NCBI GenBank assembly: GCA_045594885.1
Contig: JAZNZJ010000095.1
Span: forward strand, 1 to 5,156
Direction of reading: 5' to 3'
Source of the DNA: Fimenecus sp045594885
GTDB taxonomy: Bacteria; Bacillota; Clostridia; Oscillospirales; Acutalibacteraceae
DNA: 5,156 bases
The translations under genes and the position numbers were made by a program. Below, one piece after another: positions 1 through 5,106 of this stretch (position 1 is its first letter; each line of letters starts with the position of its first letter). Under the pieces are notes generated by a model, which did no database searches, was not told the origin of the DNA, and saw nothing but the letters and a program-made list of their open reading frames with translations.

Positions 1-1103
1 TGTATATTCTCGGGAAGTTTGCAAAGTGTATAATATGATGAGTCAACTCTTATGTAATATTCGCCCATTTCAAATCTTATAAGTGTGCCATGCTCGCAAT
101 ACAGATTCTCTTCACCCTCAAACTGCCAATAAATCCATCTTTTTTTGCTTTTATTCAGTTCTTCCTGTGAAAAATACTGTGTATCTTCTTCTTTGAAATT
201 TTCATTTATAACCAAATCACGAAGAAAACTCATTTCTTCTTGGGTGAAATCGGGAGTTACTTTATCATCATTAAAGTAATTGTCTGAAAAAACAATCTTT
301 GACACCTTGGATTTTGTTGTGTCGGGGAAGTTATAAGTTTTCTTTACATAAACATCCGTTTCAACCGCCATATCCCAATCATCATAGAATGCCTCAATAA
401 CAAAATCGTCAGTACCGTTAAGAGTCCAATAATCATAATTACCGTCAGTTCTGTTTATTTTTTCGGTGACTTCATATTCAAAATTCCAATCACTTGACAA
501 CATTCTGTAATTACCAATACTGAATTCTTCTGCGATTGACTCTGACACATATGCTGTGGGCATTTCATTTCGATAATCTGCTTTTAGATTTTGAAAGCTT
601 TTATTGGGTATCAATCCAATAATAATTATCGCCATTAAAATCACCACAAAAGGAACTGCTGTGAATGCCACAGTATTACCTATGATTGATTTTGTTTTTT
701 CTTCCGCCTGTTCTTTCTTTATATTTTCTAATTCTTCTGTTGTTACCGTATTTGTGATTATTATTTCATTTTCTTCAAAAAAGCTTATTACAAGTAGAAC
801 TATTGAAATCAAAAGTATTATTATGGCTTCAGGGTCTAAAAAGCAATAAAGAAGATTCATCACCACAATTGCTACAAGTAATCCTCTTACAACATAAATG
901 AGTTTTTTGTATTTAAGAGTTAACAATGTAAAAAGTGTAATGATTACAAATATTGCCAATGCAAAGGCATTTGCAATGGATTCATCATTTACAAACATTC
1001 CAAGCATCCAGAAGCCTACGAAAATACCCGGAAAATGCAAAAACAACATTAATGCGGAAACTATATAAGAGATTATTGAAACAATAAAAACTGATTTCCT
1101 CAT
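1..1103 (-). CDS. Multi-pass membrane protein with large soluble C-terminal domain, 3' end cut by window edge
   Basis: An uninterrupted reading frame of 367 codons starts at ATG 1103-1101 and runs off the left edge without a stop, so the C-terminus is missing. I do not recognise the family. By eye, residues 1-110 hold four hydrophobic segments (about 5-24, 44-64, 69-89, 92-109) with another possible one at 25-38. A charged, probably cytoplasmic linker follows (about 110-140, rich in E and K), then a further helix at about 144-165. Residues 166-367 form a soluble domain rich in acidic and aromatic residues (for example AFYDDWDM at 238-245), probably outside the cell. The start is supported by AGGTGA five bases upstream, which overlaps the stop of the preceding gene (gap 9 bases), implying translational coupling. 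It is the fifth visible gene of the operon. The frame being open for over 1.1 kb makes it a real gene; function is unknown. Confidence 0.85.
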   Translation of the reverse strand, partial: MRKSVFIVSIISYIVSALMLFLHFPGIFVGFWMLGMFVNDESIANAFALAIFVIITLFTLLTLKYKKLIYVVRGLLVAIVVMNLLYCFLDPEAIIILLISIVLLVISFFEENEIIITNTVTTEELENIKKEQAEEKTKSIIGNTVAFTAVPFVVILMAIIIIGLIPNKSFQNLKADYRNEMPTAYVSESIAEEFSIGNYRMLSSDWNFEYEVTEKINRTDGNYDYWTLNGTDDFVIEAFYDDWDMAVETDVYVKKTYNFPDTTKSKVSKIVFSDNYFNDDKVTPDFTQEEMSFLRDLVINENFKEEDTQYFSQEELNKSKKRWIYWQFEGEENLYCEHGTLIRFEMGEYYIRVDSSYYTLCKLPENI

Positions 1104-1112
1104 AATTTTCAC

Positions 1113-1499
1113 CTACGCTTCTTTCGAATGAATCAATGTAAGGGGTGTACCGTCATCATACTCCAATATATCGCCCGGTTGACAGTTAAGCTCACGGCAG
1201 ATTGCTTCAAGTGTTGAAAATCGCACCGCTTTTGCTTTTCCTGTTTTAAGAATCATTTCTGTTTTTACATTCCAACCCGTTTGAAGACCACCATATTTGT
1301 CGTAGTTGTCAAAAAATTCGTCAGATTTTTCTTTACTTGCTTTTTCATAAGGCATATGCATACATAATGAATTTTTCAAATCTTCAATTTCCCAAGAAGT
1401 ATCAATCATCAAGTCACAAAACGAAAACAAACCAACAAACAGAACGACAACGCAAGTAATTATTACAGCTGCTAATATTATTTTTTTCCATTTCATCAT
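1113..1499 (-). CDS. Chimeric membrane-anchored protein ending in half of an XRE regulator
   Basis: This encodes 128 residues. Residues 3-6 are basic (KWKK), 7-28 form one hydrophobic anchor, and 29-82 are a polar segment of no recognised family. Residues 83-114 are identical to residues 34-65 of the XRE regulator encoded at 1986-2192, followed by a different tail (DDGTPLTLIHSKEA). Only the end of the recognition helix and the two following helices of the HTH fold are present, so independent DNA binding is unlikely. In the usual topology the N-terminus stays inside and this half domain would lie outside, unless the anchor is inverted; this is odd for an HTH piece. Two adjacent ATGs are possible starts. 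The site GGAAG (1504-1508) is 7 bases from the second ATG (1496-1494) and only 4 from the first, so a 127-residue product is likely. The gene is 11 bases from the upstream stop. It could be a functional fusion or a deletion scar kept in frame by chance. Confidence 0.7.
   Translation of the reverse strand: MMKWKKIILAAVIITCVVVLFVGLFSFCDLMIDTSWEIEDLKNSLCMHMPYEKASKEKSDEFFDNYDKYGGLQTGWNVKTEMILKTGKAKAVRFSTLEAICRELNCQPGDILEYDDGTPLTLIHSKEA
1158..1253 (-). repeat. Partial duplication of the XRE regulator gene, copy 1 (in chimera)
   Basis: This 96-base stretch encodes 32 residues (I83-Y114 of the chimera) that exactly match the regulator at 1998-2093. The two DNA copies differ at 14 positions (about 85% identity), all at third codon positions and all silent. 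Similarity ends abruptly at 1254, where the chimera's own N-terminal part begins, and just after the shared Tyr codon on the other side. Confidence 0.9.
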
Positions 1500-1500
1500 A

Positions 1501-1508
1501 TCACTTCC
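1501..1508 (-). promoter_or_regulatory. Ribosome binding site deciding the chimera start
   Basis: On the minus strand this reads GGAAGTGA. The GGAAG core (1504-1508) lies 4 bases before ATG 1499-1497 and 7 bases before ATG 1496-1494. The second spacing is the usual one, so the shorter product starting MKWKK is favoured. Confidence 0.5.
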
Positions 1509-1510
1509 AA

Positions 1511-1984
1511 TTAAATATTTGTATGGAAATAGTAAAGTATTTCTGTTTCTGCGTCGTAGAAATACAGATTATAAGAATCTGGTTTCATCTCGAAATTTGG
1601 GTCTGCTAAAGTATAGTCATCTATATAGCAATAGTCTTTTGTTGAAATTATGCTTTTATCAAAATCATAATTTCTTACAAGGTCTCTGTCATTCCAATCG
1701 TCTGAAATTACATCAATCCACTCATCATAACAAGTAAGATAATATTTAAAATCCTCGACATCGCCTTCATCCATTTGTTTAAGATATTCATTACTTTCAA
1801 TATTAGGCTTTTCAAATGTATATTTTGCATAAATTGTATAATCTTGCCACCAGCCATATTGATGGTAATCCTCAGAAACTGCAACACCAACTGAATTAAT
1901 TACTGCATCTGTATAGAATTCGTCCGATACAGGTACAGTAAATAATAAAGATGCAATAATTATGACAATAATTAGAATCAGCAT
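1511..1984 (-). CDS. Small acidic protein with a single N-terminal membrane anchor
   Basis: This encodes 157 residues of no family I recognise. Residues 1-16 are almost wholly hydrophobic (MLILIIVIII...), giving a signal anchor or uncleaved signal peptide without the usual basic N-terminus. No lipobox cysteine is visible near it. Residues 20-157 are strongly acidic and rich in Tyr and Trp (for example WIDVISDDWNDRD at 89-101), consistent with an extracytoplasmic domain. The start at 1984 is supported by AGGAGG about seven bases upstream, lying inside the last codons (EED) of the XRE gene; only one base separates that stop from this ATG, so translation is almost certainly coupled. The acidic, aromatic-rich soluble part resembles in composition, though not clearly in sequence, the C-terminal domain of the last protein in the operon. 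A role with the neighbouring membrane proteins is inferred only from position. Confidence 0.75.
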   Translation of the reverse strand: MLILIIVIIIASLLFTVPVSDEFYTDAVINSVGVAVSEDYHQYGWWQDYTIYAKYTFEKPNIESNEYLKQMDEGDVEDFKYYLTCYDEWIDVISDDWNDRDLVRNYDFDKSIISTKDYCYIDDYTLADPNFEMKPDSYNLYFYDAETEILYYFHTNI

Positions 1985-1985
1985 A

Positions 1986-2192
1986 CTAATCCTCCTCGTA
2001 TTCTAAAATATCACCCGGTTGACAGTTAAGTTCACGACAGATTGCTTCAAGAGTCGAGAAACGGACAGCCTTTGCTTTTCCTGTTTTAAGAATTGATAAA
2101 TTTGCCTGTGTTATTCCTATGCGTTCAGCCAATTCACCCGAAGACATTTTTGCTTTTGCAAGCACCACATCAAGATTTATTTTAATTGCCAT
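1986..2192 (-). CDS. YozG-like XRE/Cro-type transcriptional regulator
   Basis: This encodes 68 residues, the usual size for this family of minimal helix-turn-helix proteins (the HTH_26/YozG type, from memory). Helices can be placed by eye at about 7-15, 18-25 (SSGELAERI), 29-36 (recognition helix, TQANLSIL), 47-55 (TLEAICREL) and 59-64 (GDILEY). The phrases SILKTGKAKAVRFSTL and CRELNCQPGDILEY are typical of the family. There is no ligand or membrane domain. The start is supported by GAGGT about seven to eight bases upstream, overlapping the stop of the DUF2975-like gene (gap 10 bases). Such regulators commonly sit beside DUF2975 membrane proteins, as with yozG and yoaS in Bacillus subtilis. 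It probably binds DNA as a dimer and may control its own operon; the palindrome at 2706-2723 is a candidate site. Its second half is duplicated in the chimera at 1113-1499. Confidence 0.9.
   Translation of the reverse strand: MAIKINLDVVLAKAKMSSGELAERIGITQANLSILKTGKAKAVRFSTLEAICRELNCQPGDILEYEED
1998..2093 (-). repeat. Partial duplication of the XRE regulator gene, copy 2 (in the intact regulator)
   Basis: This is the segment of the intact regulator gene (residues 34-65) repeated at 1158-1253, 840 bases away in the same orientation. The proteins are identical over 32 residues while the DNA differs at 14 silent third positions. Confidence 0.9.
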
Positions 2193-2202
2193 TTTTATTA
2201 CC

Positions 2203-2646
2203 TCATATTGTAAGTTCGTTTTCTTCTTTAAGTTTTATTGCTTCTTCAATTATATTACGGACAATACGGATAATAAGTCCAATAAAAAATGCTGAAATTG
2301 ATACAAATACAAAAGCCACATATCTTGAAGATGCCACAGCACTCACAATACCTACATAAAGGCACAAATATGAAAGAATGTTTAAAAATTTAACATTGTC
2401 ATTTATAAACACTTTTTTCTTATTGATATTAAATAGAATTCTGTATAGCAAAACTACTGCTCCCCAACCTGCAGGAACTGCAAGATATGCAACAACCATC
2501 ATAAAGGTGACATCATTTTCGTGATTCAGAAATTCACAAAGAAATGGCACAAGCCAAGGAATTGAAAATGTGAGCCCTGCCATTGCCAATGCAAACAGAG
2601 TTGTGAAAACAAGTGATAAAATAATAGATTTGTTTTCTATTTTCAT
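2203..2646 (-). CDS. DUF2975-like four-helix membrane protein
   Basis: This encodes 147 residues with four hydrophobic segments (about 8-30, 47-71, 87-105, 108-127). The loop KKKVFINDNVKFLNIL (76-91) between helices 2 and 3 and the C-terminal run VRNIIEEAIKLKEENELTI (129-147) match what I know of DUF2975 proteins, which have a VF...NVK motif and end in EExxLT(I/V). Length and topology fit the family, whose biochemical role is unknown. DUF2975 genes are typically next to a YozG-like regulator, exactly as here, so a membrane partner or sensor for that regulator is a reasonable inference. The start is backed by AAGGAGAGG a few bases upstream. It is the first gene of the operon, with a promoter at 2681-2709, and is separated from groEL by 207 bases containing a likely terminator. 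Confidence 0.85.
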   Translation of the reverse strand: MKIENKSIILSLVFTTLFALAMAGLTFSIPWLVPFLCEFLNHENDVTFMMVVAYLAVPAGWGAVVLLYRILFNINKKKVFINDNVKFLNILSYLCLYVGIVSAVASSRYVAFVFVSISAFFIGLIIRIVRNIIEEAIKLKEENELTI

Positions 2647-2680
2647 GAAAACCTCTCCTTAAAATTCATTTCTTGATTAT

Positions 2681-2709
2681 AAAATAGCACCATTTTTATC
2701 GTTTGTCAA
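2681..2709 (-). promoter_or_regulatory. Sigma-A type promoter of the DUF2975/XRE operon
   Basis: On the minus strand a perfect -35 box TTGACA (2709-2704) is followed after 17 bases by TATTTT (2686-2681), overlapping a TATAAT at 2681-2676. The TATAAT itself would be 22 bases from the -35 box, so TATTTT is the better-spaced -10. The ATG of the first gene is 34 bases past the -10. A palindrome overlaps the -35 box. Confidence 0.7.
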
Positions 2710-2723
2710 TAAAATTTTATTGA
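2706..2723. promoter_or_regulatory. Perfect 18-bp palindrome at the -35 box, candidate operator
   Basis: TCAATAAAATTTTATTGA is its own reverse complement and covers four of the six bases of the -35 box and the 14 bases upstream of it. A dimeric repressor bound here would block RNA polymerase. The XRE regulator encoded in the same operon is the obvious candidate, but this is inference; AT-rich DNA gives such palindromes more often than mixed DNA. Confidence 0.4.
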
Positions 2724-2756
2724 AATACAGAAAATATTGTATAAAAGTAACGAAAA

Positions 2757-2806
2757 CCCCTCAGTCTTTTTCTGCAAAAAAGACAGCTCCCCTTTCAGGG
2801 GGAGCC
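2757..2806 (+). repeat. Double-hairpin intergenic repeat, copy 1
   Basis: It begins CCCCTCAGTC, then an 8-bp stem (2764-2771 with 2777-2784, five-base loop), then a 7-bp GC-rich stem GCTCCCC/GGGGAGC (2786-2792 with 2799-2805). The same layout, CCCTCxGTC, variable stem, then CAGCTCCCC...GGAGC, recurs at 4959-5001 and 5047-5100. The first stem differs in sequence between copies but stays paired, which points to selection for structure. Confidence 0.75.
2776..2805 (-). terminator. Likely rho-independent terminator of groES-groEL
   Basis: In the groEL transcript a 7-bp GC-rich stem GCTCCCC/GGGGAGC with a six-base loop starts 48 bases past the stop codon. After four bases (TGTC) comes a run of six T. 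The short gap before the T run makes it imperfect. The hairpin is part of repeat copy 1, so a repeat seems to have taken on the terminator role. Confidence 0.55.
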
Positions 2807-2853
2807 GAGTTATTTTATTTAATCACGAATTACGAATTTATAATTACAAATTA

Positions 2854-4491
2854 TTAATACATTCCGCCGCCTGCCTGAGCCATTGCTGCTGCAGCTGCTG
2901 CCTCAGCCTGTGGGTCAGGAATGTCTGCTACCAGTGACTCTGTTGTAAGCACCATTGCTGCAACTGATGATGCATTTTGAAGTGCTGAACGAGTAACTTT
3001 AGCGGGGTCAAGAATACCTGCTTCGAACATATCAACATATTCGCTTGTTGCAAAGTTGAAACCGTAGCCAACCTTATTTGAGTTTACGATTTCGTTTACG
3101 ATAACTGAGCCTTCAAGTCCTGCGTTTGCTGCGATTTGACGAACGGGCTCTTCAATAGCCTTAAGAACAATCTTAACACCTGTTTTGAAATCTGCATCTT
3201 CTGTGTCGAGAAGTGCTGATGCTGCTTTGATTGCACCGAGGAGTGCTACACCACCACCTGCAACTGTGCCTTCTTCAACAGCCGCTTTTGTTGCTGCAAG
3301 AGCATCTTCAATGCGAAGTTTCTTTTCTTTCATTTCTGTTTCAGTAGCAGCACCTACACGGATAACTGCAACACCGCCTGCAAGCTTTGCAAGTCTTTCC
3401 TGAAGCTTTTCACGGTCAAAGTCAGATGTTGTTTCTGCAATCTGTGACTTAATCTGATGAATTCTGCCCTTGATTGCGTCCTGCTCACCAGCACCGTCAA
3501 CGATGATTGTATTTTCTTTAGAAATCTTAACCTGCTTTGCACGGCCTAACTGGAAGAGCTGTGTATCTTTAAGTTCAAGACCTAAATCAGATGTAATTAC
3601 CTGACCGCCTGTAAGGATTGCGATATCCTGAAGCATTTCTTTTCTTCTATCGCCAAAGCCCGGTGCTTTAACTGCAACGCAAGTAAATGTACCACGGAGT
3701 TTGTTTACAAGGAGTGTTGAAAGTGCCTCACCCTCAACATCTTCTGCAACAATTACAAGTTTTTTACCTGACTGAACAATCTGTTCAAGTACGGGAAGAA
3801 TTTCTTGAATGTTACTGATTTTTTTATCTGTGATAAGAATGAGAGCATCGTCGATTACCGCTTCCATTTTATCAGTATCTGTTACCATATAAGGTGAAAT
3901 GTATCCACGGTCAAACTGCATACCCTCAACAACGTCGGAATATGTTTCACTTGTTTTTGACTCTTCAATTGTGATTACGCCGTCAGCAGTAACCTTTGCC
4001 ATTGCATCTGCAATAAGATTGCCAACATATTCATCTGCGGCTGAAACTGTTGCAACTCTTGCGATGTCTTCGCTTGAAGCAACGGGTTTTGCATTTTTAA
4101 GAACTTCTGCTACAACTGCGTCAACGGCTGCCTGCATACCCTTTTTAACCACCATTGGGTTTGCACCTGCTGCAACGTTTTTCATACCTTCACGCACAAG
4201 AGCCTGTGCAAGAAGTGTAGCAGTTGTTGTACCGTCACCTGCAACGTCATTTGTCTTTGTTGCAACTTCTTTAACAAGCTGTGCACCCATATTTTCAAAA
4301 GCGTCTTCAAGTTCAACCTCTTTAGCGATTGTAACACCGTCGTTTGTAATGAGCGGTGCACCGTATTTTCTGTCAAGAACTACGTTTCTGCCTTTTGGTC
4401 CAAGTGTGATTTTTACTGTATTGCTTAATTTATCAATACCTGTCTGAAGGGCTTTTCTTGCCTCTTCACCATAAATAATCTGTTTAGCCAT
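2854..4491 (-). CDS. groEL: Chaperonin GroEL (Hsp60), 60 kDa subunit
   Basis: GroEL forms the 14-subunit double ring that encloses and folds cytoplasmic proteins using ATP, with the GroES lid. The product is 545 residues, full length for the family. ATP-site motifs are present: TLGPKGRNV at 29-37, D51 in NDGVT, DGTTT at 86-90, D396 in RIEDAL and D495 in ILDP. The chaperonin signature AAVEEGTVAGGG is at 403-414. Residues about 190-375 form the apical substrate-binding domain, flanked by intermediate and equatorial parts. The C-terminal tail is short, Ala-rich and ends GGGMY instead of several GGM repeats. The start ATG is preceded by AAGGGAGG (4501-4508), which overlaps the groES stop; only 15 bases separate the genes. 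It is co-transcribed with groES under CIRCE control. No frameshift or missing key residue is seen. Confidence 0.99.
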   Translation of the reverse strand: MAKQIIYGEEARKALQTGIDKLSNTVKITLGPKGRNVVLDRKYGAPLITNDGVTIAKEVELEDAFENMGAQLVKEVATKTNDVAGDGTTTATLLAQALVREGMKNVAAGANPMVVKKGMQAAVDAVVAEVLKNAKPVASSEDIARVATVSAADEYVGNLIADAMAKVTADGVITIEESKTSETYSDVVEGMQFDRGYISPYMVTDTDKMEAVIDDALILITDKKISNIQEILPVLEQIVQSGKKLVIVAEDVEGEALSTLLVNKLRGTFTCVAVKAPGFGDRRKEMLQDIAILTGGQVITSDLGLELKDTQLFQLGRAKQVKISKENTIIVDGAGEQDAIKGRIHQIKSQIAETTSDFDREKLQERLAKLAGGVAVIRVGAATETEMKEKKLRIEDALAATKAAVEEGTVAGGGVALLGAIKAASALLDTEDADFKTGVKIVLKAIEEPVRQIAANAGLEGSVIVNEIVNSNKVGYGFNFATSEYVDMFEAGILDPAKVTRSALQNASSVAAMVLTTESLVADIPDPQAEAAAAAAMAQAGGGMY

Positions 4492-4500
4492 TATATGTGT

Positions 4501-4508
4501 CCTCCCTT
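4501..4508 (-). promoter_or_regulatory. groEL ribosome binding site overlapping the groES stop
   Basis: AAGGGAGG on the minus strand lies nine bases before the groEL ATG and shares two bases with the groES TAA (4509-4507). This suggests coupled translation, which would help keep the lid and ring subunits in proportion. Confidence 0.7.
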
Positions 4509-4791
4509 ATTCTACAATTGCGAGAATTTCTGACTGACGGACAATTGTATATTCTTGATTATCCATCTTAACCTCAGTGCCTGAATATTTGCCGATAATT
4601 ACCTTATCGCCAACCTTAACATACATTTCAACCTCGTGGCCGTCAACGAGTCCGCCAGGACCTACTGCCACAACTTCAGCAACCTGTGGTTTTTCCTGTG
4701 CTGCGGCTGCAAGAACGATACCGCTTTTTGTTGTTTCTTCCATTTCAGCAGATTTAAGTACAACTCTGTCTGCAAGTGGTTTAATTGTCAT
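4507..4791 (-). CDS. groES: Co-chaperonin GroES (Hsp10)
   Basis: GroES forms the seven-subunit lid that caps the GroEL ring during ATP-driven folding in the cytoplasm. The product is 94 residues, normal for the family. The start IKPLADRVVLK (3-13) is the classic GroES signature region. The mobile loop follows, with the GroEL-contacting GIVL at 24-27. VAVGPGG (41-47), KVGDKVIIGKYSGTEV (59-74) and the end ILAIVE complete the beta-barrel fold. AGGAGG (4801-4806) lies nine bases before the ATG. It is the first gene of the groES-groEL operon, with the CIRCE operator inside its leader. Confidence 0.98.
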   Translation of the reverse strand: MTIKPLADRVVLKSAEMEETTKSGIVLAAAAQEKPQVAEVVAVGPGGLVDGHEVEMYVKVGDKVIIGKYSGTEVKMDNQEYTIVRQSEILAIVE

Positions 4792-4800
4792 TTTATATTA

Positions 4801-4806
4801 CCTCCT
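4801..4806 (-). promoter_or_regulatory. Consensus ribosome binding site of groES
   Basis: AGGAGG on the minus strand sits nine bases before the groES ATG, a perfect match to the consensus, in keeping with very high expression. Confidence 0.8.
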
Positions 4807-4829
4807 GAAAGATTAATAAATACAAGATT

Positions 4830-4856
4830 TTAGCACTCTCAACTTTTGAGTGCTAA
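4830..4856. promoter_or_regulatory. CIRCE operator (HrcA binding site)
   Basis: TTAGCACTC, nine bases, GAGTGCTAA: both arms match the known CIRCE consensus exactly and the spacer is the standard length. It starts four bases after the -10 box and lies wholly in the groES leader region, so the transcription start should fall at or in its edge. HrcA is known to bind this element and repress chaperone genes until heat stress. hrcA itself is not in this window. The inverted repeat may also act as an mRNA stem. Confidence 0.97.
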
Positions 4857-4860
4857 ATAT

Positions 4861-4889
4861 ATTTTATCCATTTTTTGCTAAAAGGTCAA
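4861..4889 (-). promoter_or_regulatory. Vegetative promoter of groES-groEL
   Basis: On the minus strand TTGACC (4889-4884) and TAAAAT (4866-4861) are separated by 17 bases, the ideal sigma-A spacing. CIRCE follows immediately. The DNA upstream (about 4895-4940) is very AT-rich and might act as an UP element, though a CCCC run sits right beside the -35 box. Confidence 0.85.
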
Positions 4890-4958
4890 GGGGTTTATGT
4901 AAATTTAATAATTATTTAACAATTTATATATAGATAAATTTGGAGGAATTATATTTTA

Positions 4959-5001
4959 CTCCCTCGGTCTGCTTCGCAGACAGCCCCCTCAAAGATGGAG
5001 C
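4959..5001 (+). repeat. Double-hairpin intergenic repeat, copy 2
   Basis: It reads CTCCCTCG, then a perfect 6-bp stem GTCTGC/GCAGAC with a three-base loop (4967-4981), then AGCCCCCTC and TGGAGC, a decayed second stem. The order and flanks match copy 1 and copy 3. The first stem has a different sequence but is fully paired. Confidence 0.7.
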
Positions 5002-5046
5002 GGAAAAAGTTAGACAAATTGGGGGTTGTAGAACTCTTTTAGGATA

Positions 5047-5100
5047 CCCCCCTCAGTCAAATGCTACGCATTTGCCAGCTCCCCCTCAAGGGTGGAGCCC
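5047..5100 (+). repeat. Double-hairpin intergenic repeat, copy 3
   Basis: CCCCCCTCAGT is followed by a perfect 7-bp stem CAAATGC/GCATTTG with a three-base loop (5058-5074), then a second stem GCTCC/GGAGC (5078-5082 with 5094-5098) with an inner CCC/GGG pair and one bulged base. It has the same orientation as copies 1 and 2. Confidence 0.75.
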
Positions 5101-5106
5101 AAGATA

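Noticed and set aside
604..849. An 81-codon open frame on the plus strand
   Set aside because: It is antisense to the membrane segments of the partial gene at 1-1103, whose frame is open throughout; hydrophobic stretches on one strand tend to give hydrophobic shadows on the other.
1113..1499. Calling the chimera a pseudogene of the XRE regulator
   Set aside because: The frame is intact, has its own start and ribosome binding site, and the shared segment shows only silent changes. A non-functional scar cannot be excluded, but decay is not visible.
2676..2709. TATAAT at 2681-2676 as the -10 box
   Set aside because: It is 22 bases from TTGACA, too far; the overlapping TATTTT at 17 bases is better placed, though the TATAAT could serve a second, weaker start.
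3899..4447. A 182-codon open frame on the plus strand opposite groEL
   Set aside because: It lies wholly antisense to a perfectly conserved chaperonin gene, has low-complexity Ser/Ala/Thr composition and no good ribosome binding site; it is a shadow of groEL codon use.
4942..4957. A GGAGGA that looks like a plus-strand ribosome binding site
   Set aside because: No start codon follows within a useful distance and the sequence runs directly into a repeat.
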